A DNA stretch of 64,000 nucleotides from Pachyseris speciosa (taxonomy: Eukaryota; Cnidaria; Anthozoa; Scleractinia; Pachyseridae): NCBI GenBank assembly GCA_016490735.1, contig JAEMWC010001475.1, positions 80,001 to 144,000 on the forward strand, given 5' to 3'. The translations under genes and the position numbers were made by a program. Under the pieces are notes generated by a model. The model had not been told where the DNA came from. It worked only from the letters and a program-made list of their open reading frames with translations, and ran no database searches. Below are positions 31,274 through 42,469 of the stretch, piece by piece. Positions within the stretch are counted from its first letter, which is position 1, and every line of letters begins with the position of its first letter.

Positions 31274-31438
31274 ATGCTTTCAGCTTATGTCGTGGTTTTC
31301 TTGACCCTTAATCTGCTAAAATTCTGCAAAAGCGCGCAAAGTTATGCTCCAAGTACATGTTTGTTGAACATGACGTCACTGTGCAGCCAAAGCACTGAAA
31401 AGGACGTTTTATATACCTCGGCTGAGAATTACCCATAG
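31274..31438 (+). CDS. Hypothetical 54-residue secreted peptide (copy B)
   Basis: Same preserved frame as in D1 copy A. In this copy the upstream A-run is one base shorter, so the frame opens further upstream to an ATG at 31,229 (69 codons) that would place the hydrophobic segment more internally. Evidence is limited to conservation between two recent duplicates, which is weak. Confidence 0.25.
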   Translation: MLSAYVVVFLTLNLLKFCKSAQSYAPSTCLLNMTSLCSQSTEKDVLYTSAENYP

Positions 31439-31677
31439 TTTATCAGCCCTTATCCTATTCATTTACTCCTAAATAAGTCGTCTCAGTAAATGATAGACGT
31501 TAACACCCCTTTTAGCATATAACCTTTCTTTTAATTTCTGAACTTGTTTATATAGATTAACCTTTAGTTCCGAACTTAAACGGGGCGCTATATTCTTTAA
31601 ATACTTCTTTCAAATTTTGGTTTGAATATTTAGTCTTAGGATTTGATTTCAACTGCTCGTTTGTGTGATTGCTTTAA

Positions 31678-32058
31678 AGGGAACCTCCACTCTTACAACA
31701 AACTCACGCTAAATTGTTGGAAATAATCGCTAGCTTCCTACTTTTGTTTTGAAACGTGGATATAACATTTAAATGTACAAAGAAAATCCATATCATCTTC
31801 GCCTATTTTCGCTGTCAAATTTCCCGGGCCATTTTGTATTTGATGACGTGTAATGGTTGCAGCTATCATCAGGAAGCAAATGAAGCAGAAAATCCACGTC
31901 AGCAAATCCAACATGGCCGCGTTCGGGAATTTAAAAGCGAAAATAGGCAATGATGACAACCATGTTTTTGTACACTTGAATGTTATATCCACGTTTTGAA
32001 ATCTATCAATTATTGTCTACAATTTAGTGTCAATTTGTTGTAAGAGTGGAGGTTCCCT
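31678..32058. mobile_element. MITE with TTAA target duplication (D1 copy B)
   Basis: Same 381-bp element as at 11,896-12,276 with TTAA on both sides; here the right terminus (GGTTCCCT) is an exact complement of the left (AGGGAACC). Confidence 0.75.
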
Positions 32059-32603
32059 TTAATGAACATTACTGGGTAGTTTTTCGACATGGTGCTCTTT
32101 CCTTATAAACGTTTTCTTACACAAACCGTATATAGAATTGAATTCTTTCTGTAGTAAAAGGTTTTCTAAGACCTTCTTTTTCAAGAAAATGCAATTATTT
32201 CTTATTTGACACGAAGAGACTAAAAAGCAACGAAGGTTTACCCACAGCGAGTTACATGAGAATCCAAACCGTAGATTTTCCAAATCATCGACTTGTTAAT
32301 TTTGCCCTAAAAACTGTTCCGTACGGGTCCGCAAATGACCGCAAATGATCCCCAAATTGGACCGCAAATGATCCCGGTCCGCAAATGATCCCCATATTGG
32401 ACCATATTGGACCGCAAATGATCCCGAACAAAAAATAAGGAATGGCATGGATAGTGAAATAGTATGGATAGGGAATTGGCATGAATTGCGATTATTTTTA
32501 TCAAAACCTTAAATCATGGCTCACGGCTATCATCATTTATTTTAAAAAGGTAGACGTGGTCACACAATCAGACACAATGGCCGTTTTTATGCTAGAGACG
32601 TTA

Positions 32604-33372
32604 AGCCTGGTTTTCACATGTCGGGAAAATCCCAGACGGTCGGGGATTTCACTGTATCCCGACCATTCCAGATTATGTCGATCAATGAAAACTGGAGATC
32701 GTAGACATCCCCGATCGTCTTGGATGGCGGGGACAAATCCCGAAAATCGGGAAGGTTTGTATTTTGCCGATACGTCCCAGATTTGAGGGTCCCCCTGGGG
32801 GGGTCGGTGTTCCCGTGTTCCCTTCAAAATTTTAACTCTGTTCCCTTGTTCCCGTCCAAAATTACACCTTGTTCCCTTGTTACCCTTTCAAGATTAAATT
32901 TTATCTCTTATTCTTTGCATATACGTCCTAATTAACCAATCTGAACAAAACAAAATAACTGATTGAAGGTCTACAGTGTTGCTGATAAATTTTGATCATT
33001 ATTTCTAGAGCTAGAAACGGTCAGAGACGAGTAGACACGAAAGATGGCAACAAAAACTTGCCAAAGAAATCAGAAAACAGCAGAAAATCTTCTATCACCC
33101 CCACGTTTATGTAAAAAACGTAGGGCCTTGTAATTTTTTGTGTTTGTTCCCCTGTTCCCTAACCTATTTGATGTTCCCTTGTTCCTTACGATTTTTTTGC
33201 TTTGTTCCCGTGTTCCCATTGCCAGATTTCCCGTGTTCCCTTGTTCCCCAAAAACCCCTGGGGGACCCTCAGATTTCTGCGGTGGTCGTTATCTCGGCAT
33301 AAATCTGGGACGATCGGGAAATAATGAAATCCCCGACCGTCTGGGATTTTCCCAACATATGAAAACCAGGCT
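32604..33372. mobile_element. AGCCTGGTTTTCA MITE interrupted by a nested element
   Basis: Reverse-orientation copy of the element at 22,578-22,854, flanked by TTA on both sides. The interior is split by a 486-bp insertion; outside the insertion the two halves match the intact copy closely. Confidence 0.85.
32785..33270. mobile_element. Nested element with GAGGGTCCCCC termini
   Basis: Inverted ends GAGGGTCCCCCTGGGG and CCCCTGGGGGACCCTC (one mismatch). AGATTT stands on both sides; the intact relative at 22.6 kb has AGATTT once, proving insertion and a duplication of 4-6 bp depending on where the terminus is drawn. The interior is a degenerate TGTTCCC(T)TGTTCCC array at both ends with an AT-rich centre and no ORF of note. 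Confidence 0.85.
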
Positions 33373-33376
33373 TTAC

Positions 33377-35078
33377 AGTCGTCTGAGACGTTAAAATCGT
33401 CTCGAGACGACTTCAACGTCTAGTATAAAAACTGTGAATTTGTACAACTGATGTGAAGCAGTCAATCGATGTTATCACACCAGGATCCAAACCTATCTCG
33501 TTTTCCCTCCGTCTTTAGAGATCTTCATGTTTGTTCTTATGTTTAGTAACTCCAAGAACGCCCACAAATGATACCAATGAAGCTCCAACAAGGCAGTTTA
33601 GCCATTTTTCGAGCGCGAGGGAGGAACAGCTGATGCCCGGGTGGGGGGGGAGGGGAAGGTACTTCCAGAAAAATTGGGTGGAGGTGTGCGGCCCGCTTCC
33701 TGAAACCCTAAACCTATTTCAGACCAAAATCTGCGATTTTCCCTACCCCATTTCAGACCTAACCAGAAATTCGATACCCTATTTCAGACCTATTTTGCGT
33801 ACACGGTTGGCGTAAACATAATTTGAGAAGGGCTTTTGTGACTCTTTTGTTGACGGTCTTATCGCCTAATGATGAAGAAGTAGCGTCTTCTAAAACACAT
33901 ACTCAATTCAGGAATAGAGACCACAAACCATACCCGATTTCAGACCAAAATGGCTAAAATCGATACCCTATTTCAGACCAAAACGGCTTAAAAACCATAT
34001 CCTTTAGGGCCGCACATACCTATGTAGCTCAGATAAGGGAGTACCCCCTCCCCCGCGGGAGCTAATGCTCACACGGCGGTGACAAGTTTCATATGATCTT
34101 TGACCCCTGTTGTTAGGCCATCGTAGCTTGATTAAAAATAAAACACAAACAGCGGAGATAAACATGGTAAACCAACGCATTTTATATAGACTTGATGTTT
34201 CGTATGCCAGGCAACATACATTTTCAGAAGTGACCGTCACAATTTTTGAAAACTGTTTATATACTTTTAATACAGGGGTCTGGAACCGAGATTAAGAAAA
34301 ACTATCTTAACATGACAGGAAAACTGAACATTTCAAGGCCCTCGCTAAAAATGACCAGACATCAGCTATTGCTGACCACGTTAAAACGTATGTTGCCTAG
34401 CATACGAAACGTCAAGTCGTTGGTTTACCATGTTTATCTCCGCTGTTTCTGTTTTATTGTTTGACCCCTGCTCCGATCTCAATTACATCACCGCGTTTCT
34501 CGCTTGTCTCAGGCCAGTCGGCTGATCACCTATCAATGTGAGGAAGAAACACTTCTAGTATTTTAGGTACAATTTTAAATGAGAGTGCTCAGTGAACAAA
34601 AGACTTTTATTTCAAACGGTAATGAAATCAACAGCGGAATTTTCACTTCTTTTTCACGGACATGTGTGTATTTTAACTCTCCGTATATCTTTTTTGTACA
34701 ACTGATTTAGATGCTCGATTTTGACTGAAATCCGGCACGTGCACCGAAGATCTCATATATCCGACAGAAATGAAATCCGATTAAGCATGTTCTCGAACGT
34801 GCTAGGATGTTCAACACAATAAACAGAAGACAAGAAGTGAAACCTCGCAGTCCACGATCACAACATGCGTCTTAACATCAACAATTACTGTATAATGCAA
34901 CCAGTGTCCTGAAATCAACAAACAAACAGAACGTCACGCAATATCACAGATTTTCCACTAAAAACGTGTTTTGTGTGTGTGTAATTTCTATATCAATCCA
35001 TGCCATTCCTTATTTTTTGTTCGGGATCATTTGCGGTCCGGATCATTTGCGGTTCTGGGATCATTTGCGGACCCGTAC
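33377..35078 (-). repeat. Inverted duplication S, arm B
   Basis: Reverse-complement counterpart of 12,776-15,973 without the 1,488-bp TIR element. The empty site is near 34,708 (TTTAGATGCTCG on this strand). Holds the GGTCTGAAATAGGGTA element at about 33,615-34,060 and three pseudo-LTR/hammerhead-like stem-loops near 34.15-34.45 kb. Confidence 0.8.
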
Positions 35079-35525
35079 AGAGAGGCGAAAGTTTGCAATG
35101 AATTCAGCATCTTGCTTCAATGCGTCCATCGTTTTCCTCCGACTCTTCTCGTATTTCTGTTGTATTCTTTGTATGCTACGGTGAGTTAATGAATTTTCTA
35201 TAACAGCGTGGTCTTCATAAAATAACATCTCTGAATAAGTCTCTTCCTTCTTAAAATGACAGGACAGCACACTTTTGTTTATTGCTACAGCGCGCCATCT
35301 TGGACTGTTGCTAATGGCAACATTGCATGTAGGCGAGGCTGTATCAAAAATAAGACTCGAAACATTTATACGAGATCTTCGTGTCTTATGTAGGACGCGA
35401 AGATATAAACGGTACAGTTCGCGCCCTATGTAAGTGGCGTCTTGGATAAGACGCGTCTTACTTTCTCCCGTATAAATGGCCCTAATGATAACTGATAATG
35501 ATGTAGACTTTCGAAAAAGTACTTC
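34985..35525 (+). repeat. Duplicated segment (copy of 22.99-23.59 kb)
   Basis: Direct repeat with a shortened ATCATTTGCGG array, then GGCGAAAGTTTGCAATGAAT and the GACGCG palindromes. Similarity ends at about GACTTTCGAAAAAGTACTTCG. Confidence 0.7.
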
Positions 35526-35529
35526 GTCC

Positions 35530-36199
35530 TATTTAAGAGCGGATGTCTGTAAATATCGACCAGAGGTAGGAATTATAAAATTTTCGCAAAATCCGAAAAA
35601 AATTCTGTGGACTACCCTAGGTATTCTATTAATGAAAATATAAATTTTACCATATTTTGGTCATTTGGATGGTGTCAAGTTCGGGCGCTTTATAACCTCT
35701 GCCAGATCGCTTTTTCGAGGCCCTAAATGGGGCTACGGAATGAGCTCAATTTGGATCTAATTGAAATATCATTCAAGCCACAAAGCTTCTTATCACATTT
35801 AAGAGGTTTAAACACGCATTTTGAGTGGTCGTGCCCTTGAATTGATTGCGACTAGAGTATTTTACAGATTTTTAAATATTTACAAAATTTTGAGGATTTC
35901 GCGGGAGGAAAATTTTGTCGAAATTCGAAGGCCAAAAATCACACCCGATACCTAATTTCAAACAACAAAAACCATTCTATATTAAAAAGCAATCTCGAAG
36001 CTTTTAACTATGTTTTTGAGACCTTGGGCAACATATGAAATGAAGTTTTGGGACGCGAAATTCACGGAGCACTTGAGTGAAATTTGGCCCTTCTGACTTG
36101 ACAGTTTTGAGGCTCGGCGCGACACAAATCAATACTCAAACAAATATTTCAGCCAAAATCAAGTGTAATTTAGGCAATCTCAAGTCTTACAGTTATACA
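35530..36199 (+). repeat. Repeat R, left part (target of the giant transposon)
   Basis: Reverse-complement match to about 53,066-53,765. Together with 49,756-50,165 it makes a ~1.08-kb repeat that was split by the 13.5-kb transposon. No coding content recognised; it includes TAAGAGCGGATGTCTG at its outer end. Confidence 0.8.
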
Positions 36200-36205
36200 T
36201 ACATG
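36200..36205 (+). repeat. Target site duplication, left copy
   Basis: TACATG immediately outside the left terminus. The same hexamer lies outside the right terminus, and the paralogous uninterrupted R copy has it once. Confidence 0.9.
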
Positions 36206-36678
36206 TATGAGGGGTGATCAAGGTCAAAATTCACTTTTGGTGTTCTGCAGTTCGATTTCGTAATTACGAGGCTATGATTTCTTATTTCGCAATTTGGTGT
36301 GCCTGTTACGACTCTCATGTTCGTTATTACGAAGTTTAAATACGCCATTTTATAATTACAAATTGTAATGCTCCATTCCAATTCAGTTTGCTATCATTAC
36401 ATTTTGCCTTCCTGTTACAATGGTTAGGCTTCTTACCGCGCTTCCAGCTTTGTTTTTTTGCTAGTTTATTCTTTGAACAGCAGTTTGGCGTTCCAAGTCA
36501 GCTTTTCTTTGTCGCTACGTTATTACCAATTGTTACTTCTGTTCAGTTTCCTATCCTCTATTTCCGCTATGCAATTCAGATGGGCTATTACGCTGTTCAG
36601 TTGTGCTGTTACGCTGTTCAGTTGCGCTGTTTTGTTGCTGTGCAGCACCGCGCGGTCCCAGGTGGACGTGAGAGGACT
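36206..36678 (+). repeat. Left terminal inverted repeat
   Basis: Near-identical to the complement of the right TIR; mismatches at GTGTTCTGC versus GTGATCTGC and CTCATGTTC versus CTCACGTTC. The inner third contains GTTACGCTGTTCAGTTG twice, possible transposase or transcription-factor sites. Plus-strand gene begins 32 bp inside it, so the TIR probably contains the promoter. Confidence 0.9.
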
Positions 36679-37574
36679 AGCACCAGTTGGGCAACTCCTT
36701 CGAGTCAAAATGGCGGACCGCTTGGGAGGCGATTTTCGACAATCTGCTCGTGATAGAGTGTCTCGCGCAGCAAATCTTTTAAACAGGGCAGTGGAACTAC
36801 TAAATAATGACGGTAGTTGAGCTGTCTCCGATCGGGCTGGAGCTCGTTCTGCTGATTCAAGCGTTTCCAGTGCTTCGTCGTGTGGAAGTCACCCGGGAAG
36901 TGCAGTTCAGTCTTCCAGTTCTTCAGAACAATGGCGAACTCGAGCGACCGCGAATTTTCAACGCATTTTTGGTGGACTCCAACCCCGCTCCCAAGATCAG
37001 CGGGCGGGTGGACGAACAGGAAGCCGGAATACTGGAAAGAGTGCCAAGAGAACCCTGAACCCAACCACAGGTCAGTGGTTTTGGAAGCGCGAAACGTGGA
37101 CACACAAGTTTTACTGCTTCCACAAGACAGATCAGATTTGCCCGGAAAACAGAGATGAGAGGGAAGTATCGCGACGAGCAGGATTGGCAGAAAAGAAGAT
37201 CACGTTCAGAAAAAATGCCGATTCGGCTGAAGTGCTCACAGAGTTAGAGGAAGCGTACCCAAGATTAAAAGACGGGGGCGGATTCGAACTTCTCCGTTCG
37301 GGTCAACGTGTAAAAGATCTTGTCCTGATTCCCTCTCCTCCTGGTGGTTATTCCGTAAATTTTTTGAAGAACTGTGGACTTGGCCAGTCTACCATTTATA
37401 TAAGACCAATTCAAAAGGATTTAGATACTACGCCAATTAGCAACAGCCCAAGCGTGGATGGGGTGAGTTTTATTTCTTTTTGGGTGTTTTGAGGTAGAGT
37501 ACCTTGCGAGCAGTTGATTTCTGGTGGTGGACGGAGTTTCTCAATAAAGGGTTGTACTTACAGTCAATGTAATA

Positions 37575-37845
37575 ATAGTCACTTATTATAATAATTATCA
37601 CTTTATTTAAGTCTCAAATGTATTTAGCTGAGCAGAGATGCTCTGCTAATTGGGGAGACTGACTAAATCAAATCAACTCTAAATAAATCAAATGGAATCA
37701 AATCAAACGTTGGTTTTTAGGGAGAGGAGAAAACTGGAGTATCCGGAGAAAAACCTCTCGAAGCAGGGTAGAGAACCAACAAACTCAGCCCACATTGGTG
37801 GAAGGTGAGTGCTCTCACCACTGCACTAACTCTGCTCCCCCGTAG
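37575..37845 (-). mobile_element. tRNA-derived SINE in intron 1
   Basis: On the minus strand: GTGCAGTGGTGAGAGCAC (A-box-like), CACCAATGTGGGCTGAG, TTGGTTCTCTACCCTGC, GAGAGGTTTTTCTCCGG and a tail ending AATAAAGTGATAATTATTAT. Same family as the fragment at 6.44 kb. The B-box (GGTTCGATTCC in better copies) appears deleted here. Confidence 0.6.
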
Positions 37846-38682
37846 AAAAAGAATTACATACATTTTACGTATGAGAAACACAGTACATATGTCTTCCTGT
37901 TATCAATGTTATCAATGTTATCTTCCTGTTATCAATTCTTTGCCAATTCAAAATACAATGTAAATGTTTACTTGGACAAAGTTTTGTAGTGGAGTACAAT
38001 AAGAAGACATATTGTGTTAAATTTTACTAACTACTAATCCACAAAAGTGTTCTGTGGTTGCAGACTTCAGAACCATCTGCAAAATGCTTGAAATGTGAAG
38101 ATGAAGTTCCCATGTCATTGCTGCGTGATCATCACAATAAATGTGTGGGTGGACCTTCTTCCTCAAAGTGCAGGTAAATGTAAACACACACTCAAACATT
38201 GGAATTTTTTTTTGAATGAGAATGAAACTACCTTATACATCTTCTGAAGAATTCTGCTAAATTCAAACTTGGGAGGTTGTCGATCTTAGTAATGAACATA
38301 TAACAATCTTGTGTTGTTAGTTTACATGTTTATATTAATTTGTAATTTTATTTTGTATATATTTTATTGCGTTTTTTTTGTAGTGGTAACTTTTAAAGAT
38401 AAAGAGATGCATGTTTGTGTTTATTGACAGAAGTATTTTCTGAGAGCAGTTCATTTGGGAGACTGTGTTATAATTTGTATGTAAAGGGTTATCAAGATGT
38501 ATTAAATTATTTTTAAACTGTAAAATAAAAAATATATCTTTTTTTCTAGTGGAGTTGACATCAAAAAGTATGGTGTTGTAGCATCTGAAAGGTACCAACA
38601 GTGTTAATAAACTCCTTCATGTTCTCCCAAAAAAATATAAATAGTTGAAATAATACAGTGGGGTACCTTCTCTGCTAGGCCC

Positions 38683-38720
38683 ATGGAGCAACTTTTAAAT
38701 TGGGGGGGGGGGGTGTTCCA
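38683..38720 (+). repeat. Poly-G tract
   Basis: A run of about twelve guanines within intron 3; low complexity only. Confidence 0.7.
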
Positions 38721-39000
38721 GCCTTTTCAACTGAGGGGACGAGGGAAGGGGGCTAACTATAAAAATGATAAAAAGGCATCTAACTCAGATAAAGTTAACT
38801 TGAGTAAGGTTTATTTGGTAAGGGTTGGATGTTTTCCAATGATAATATGTGGTTTCAAAGCAAGTTAATTTTAATTTGTTTCTAAATATTATTTCTTTTC
38901 TTCATATTACCTTTCTTGTGACAGTTTCTTTGTCTAATTTGAGATAAGACTATTATAGTATTTGTTTTATGGAATAGTGTTAATTTCTTTCTGCAAGGTG

Positions 39001-39189
39001 TATATGTTGCAGGTCAAAATAAAATTCAGGTTAAAATGATTTTAACCTAGGTCAAAATCAAATTCCTTTATCTTCTAACCCTAATTATTTATGAATCATG
39101 AATAATTAGGGTTAAAAGACAAAGGAATTTGATTTTGACCTAGGTTAAAATCATTTTAACCTGAATTTCATTTTGAACTACAACATATA
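39001..39189. mobile_element. Almost perfect foldback element in intron 3
   Basis: TATATGTTGCAGGTCAAAAT pairs with ATTTTGAACTACAACATATA; AATTCAGGTTAAAATGATTT and CTAGGTCAAAATCAAATTCC likewise pair with their complements, and the loop is ATTATTTATGAATCATGAAT. The whole 189 bp forms one hairpin with few mismatches. No obvious target duplication longer than TA. Confidence 0.8.
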
Positions 39190-40124
39190 CAGAAAAATTT
39201 TATGTTTTCGAAAAAAAAAAAGGTACATATTTTCAAATCAGTTCATTGTGATTGACATTCACAGCCATGATTATTGTTTCTAATAGCTAAAAGCCCATGA
39301 ACACCAATGGCACATTTGCTGTTGGCTTGTTCTAGTATTCAGATTAAAGTTGAGTTTGCCTTTACAAATTTTTATTTTCTTTTCTTAAAAGTATTCATTT
39401 AAGCATGCTTATGGGCATAAGTATATGGTCCATTAACACGAAGTCTATTTCACTTTGTTTTTAGTTGTTCTGAAGAGTCAGATACAGATGTGACTCCTGT
39501 GTTACAGCAATCCATAAATGATGGTAAGATGAGTAGTGCCATTAGATATGCACACTAATGTTCAGCGACTATTCACTGTTAGAAACATTTTGTGCTAGTT
39601 TATGGGAAGTATGGAGCCAGGGTAAATCGTACCTTGTGTTTCATTGTTTAGCACGTAATTGGTTTCATCTAATGCATTTAACAGGTTCTCCCCACTTGTA
39701 AAATACACACACTTCCAAGTACCCAACTGAATAAATTTTTACATATTTAGTGTTGCTGCTTAAGAATGGGAATAAAAATTTTTAACAGAATTGCACTATT
39801 GTTTTCTTAATTAAATTCAGCAGAGATAAGTGTTCTTCAAGATGTTTTCCCTACAATGCCTCCTGAGAAACTGCAGTTTGCTTTACGAGAGTATCAGACA
39901 GTTGATGCAGCAGCTGCCTTTCTTTTAAGAGATACTGGTTTAGAGGGACAAAGTGACTCTGAAGGAGAGGTTGATAGTGCAAGTCTCAATTCTGCAGGTC
40001 AGTTATTTTACAACAGGGTGAATTATGAATGATAGTGGATGTGGAATGTAATTGGACAGGGAAAAGCTTTTGTAGCTAGGTTCGACGTAACTATTATGAA
40101 TGTGGCCTGACTCACCATGAGTTA

Positions 40125-40205
40125 CACTATAGCTCAGTGGTAGGGCATCTGAACAGTGTTCCAGGTCATTCGAATCGCATCTGGGACTAATTTCTTTGTC
40201 CCACA
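40125..40205 (+). mobile_element. tRNA-like SINE head in intron 5
   Basis: TATAGCTCAGTGGTAGGGC matches a Pol III A box with D-arm, then CATCTGAACAGTGTTCC and CAGGTCATTCGAATCGC as a degenerate T-arm/B box. The cloverleaf is incomplete (B box lacks GGTTC), so a tRNA-derived SINE fragment, not a tRNA gene. Confidence 0.55.
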
Positions 40206-40398
40206 GCAAATTAATTTAACATGTTTCATCAGCTTATGCAATATTATTCTACCAAAAGGTTACTTAGGAATGGGGTCATGGCTTTTCTTCATAAATCAAA
40301 ATAATAAATATTACTGAGTAAAAATAAAGTTAATTACATGTACATTTCCCTTTTCAATAAATTGATTGGCCGCTATTGGTAATTTGTTAACTATTTAA

Positions 40399-40505
40399 CA
40401 ATTAGATTATGTGCTTGAGATTTCTATCACGTGATAGCTGATGAGGGCGCAGCCTGAATCAGCTATCACACATAGAAATTGAGAGCGAATAATCTAATTG
40501 TTTTA
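40399..40505. repeat. Palindromic MITE-like sequence
   Basis: AACAATTAGATTAT at the left pairs with ATAATCTAATTGTT at the right; GAGATTTCTATCACGTGATAG with its imperfect complement CTATCACACATAGAAATTG encloses GCTGATGAGGGCGCAGC. A typical short foldback. Confidence 0.6.
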
Positions 40506-40703
40506 GTATAAATCTACTAGTCATTCCAAACTAAACAAGTAAATGATCTAAATCCTCTTAACAGACACTTTGAAAACGCAAATAAGCGGCTGTCATTTTG
40601 TTGACAATCGCTACTCACTATCTATCACAGAATAGGTAGCGAGTAGCGTAGCCAATCAGAGAAAGTTGTTCATGATAGAACGCTAGTAGATTTATACTTA
40701 TAG
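40503..40703. repeat. Second short TIR element
   Basis: AGTATAAATCTACTAG at the left and CTAGTAGATTTATACT at the right are complementary over 16 bp; the interior includes TAGCGAGTAGCG and ATCGCTACTCAC. It abuts the previous palindrome, suggesting a compound or nested insertion. Confidence 0.65.
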
Positions 40704-41329
40704 ACTATATTAATAAGCAATGCAGATTTTGTCATAAATTATTATCCCTTCCACTTGTTGATTTCATTTCAGCAAAACGTCTGAAGGTGCCATGTGAACC
40801 TGAAGAGGCACTCAAAAAATGGAGAGAAAGCAAAGTAGACATCCTTGCACAAAGAGAGCTCATCAGCGTAGACAGGACTTCCCCAAGGTTATTCAAAAGC
40901 CTCTTTGCCAAATACAAGAGAGCAGAGATGAACCTCAGTGCTCGTTGAATTTGATGGTGAACCAGGAGTGGATGCTGGAAGTCTGACACGAGAGTACTTT
41001 AACATGCTAATGGGACTTCTGCGAAGTGGGGAAACATCATCAATGCCACCCCTTTTTGAAGGACAAGAGGGTCACATCATTCCAGTGCACAGTGTAGATG
41101 CCTTGAGCTCAGGATGCTTCTATATAGCAGGCCAGATGATTGCTCATTCTGTGCTTCATGGAGGTGTTGGTATGGTGGGTATGTCAAAAGCAGTGTCAAA
41201 ATACATTGTCTCTGAAGGTAGTGATGCAGAGCAAGCCAGTGCTTTTTTGACTCTAGCTGACATTCCAGATCTGGACACAAGGAATGTTCTACTTAAGGGA
41301 AGTCATGTTCTTTATAAATCTTTGTAACC

Positions 41330-42469
41330 TCCTCCCCCACTTCTCTCAGAGGATGGCACTTAAAGCCTCAGTTAATATTTGGCCGAAACATTTATATTCA
41401 TAGATGCATGCTTTGTAATCGTAACTCTTCCCGTTCTTCATGACAGCTATGCCTCATTTGAGGAAACTATGACCAAAGCTGTATTGTATGGACATGAAGG
41501 GTATGGTAAAGTGTAAAGTGTTGTCTTAACACCACACACTTAAACTGGGCCATCTTTAGATACAAATTTCCTTTGAAATCTGTGCTTGCAATCTTGCATT
41601 GCAAGGAAACACTGGGCAGTATATCCAAGGTATATCCTGTAATTCCCATAATTTTTATAACTACAGTAAATACACTGCAGTTTGAGTTTGGCTAAATTAG
41701 CTCTATTAATTAAATGCACCAGTTGTTATTTATGTTAGGTTCAGAAATAAATAATAGAAACATTCCCATCTCTGTTTGTTTGCCAATCAGGTGTTCAGTA
41801 ATGTGTTAGTCTGCTTTTCAAAAATAGACTGCATTCTGCAGTGTCGTTTTTCAGCAGCTGTTGTTGTTCTTTATGTTTAATACATGATGAAAGCTTACAA
41901 GGATACAATATTTCCTTTATTTAGTTCCCTATCTTCATTCTGTCGCCTGCCCCCTCACCTTCCTTCACTGACCTCCCTCATAAACAAACATAACTGCCTC
42001 CTCTATTAAGACTTTAATGTCTCAGAGGCTCTCCTTAGAAAATCGATAATAATAACACTTCCCAGGCATGATGTTAATGGAGGAAATATAGAACTTTTTA
42101 AGCTTTCTTTTATTTGCACAAGTACAACTGTAATCAGTAAGGCAGATCTATTAAAACTTGAGTGAGTTCCTCTGTATTACATGCCTGAATCTAATAGTTA
42201 CTTTTGTGAAAAACCCAGATCTGAGGATAATAAAAAGTTATTTTATTGTGTGTAGCTTCTCTTCTCATTATTTTCATGAGCAAAACTAACAATCAGGTTT
42301 AGTTAAGAAAACAATTCCCTTCCAAACTTTTACTTGTTATTTCGAACCACAAACTTTAACACAACAATCCTTAAAATGAGAAATCAGAAAAGCAAACATT
42401 TAGAAAAACCAAACAAAACTGCATACTGCATGTGTAACAAAAACACAAGTAAAGAGTTCAATAAACAAA
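41330..42469. other. AT-rich gap between the two convergent transposon genes
   Basis: No gene. I searched it for the missing HECT C-lobe (active-site pattern around a Thr-Cys pair) on the plus strand and saw none. AATAAATAATAGAA near 41,748 could serve the plus-strand gene as a polyadenylation site; AATAAACAAATC near 42,460 lies on the wrong strand for the transposase. Confidence 0.45.

Larger units (their letters stand above)
30715..32450. repeat. Segmental duplication D1, copy B
   Basis: Direct repeat of 10,938-12,880 from AATTCTGCACTTCATTTGTC onward, high identity. It lacks ~213 bp present in copy A (junction near 32,133) and a short GATGAATTTTTTTACAAACAC block. Since the first 24 bp are the last codons of the orphan gene in copy A, copy B carries that gene's 3' end without its body. 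Confidence 0.85.
36710..41327 (+). pseudogene. Transposon-encoded HECT/CUE ubiquitin-pathway gene, damaged
   Basis: Six exons with GT-AG introns: 36710-37462, 38064-38173, 38550-38591, 39465-39523, 39821-39997, 40773-41327. Exon 1 (251 codons) has an amphipathic N-terminus (RDRVSRAANLLNRAVELL), a TGA at codon 37, a Ser/Arg-rich linker and a conserved block (WKRETWTHKFYCF, then ITFRKNADSAEVLTELEEAY). Exon 2 encodes a C2HC zinc finger (CLKCEDEVPM...HHNKC), UBZ-like. Exon 5 encodes a CUE-like ubiquitin-binding domain (LQDVFPTMPPEKL, ending AAAAFLLRD). Exon 6 begins a HECT N-lobe (VEFDGEPGVDAGSLTREYF) after a frameshift near 40,936. The reading stops after about 130 HECT residues; the C-lobe and catalytic cysteine are absent. 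It could have been a transposon-borne ubiquitin ligase; this copy cannot be an active one. Confidence 0.75.

Noticed and set aside
36388..36820. Hydrophobic open frames inside both TIRs of the giant transposon
   Set aside because: They occur in both TIRs and in overlapping frames; better explained as 5' UTR/promoter sequence preceding the ATGGCG starts.
41330..42469. Missing HECT C-lobe downstream of the HECT N-lobe
   Set aside because: No plus-strand frame in this AT-rich gap shows the conserved C-lobe pattern or catalytic Cys context.
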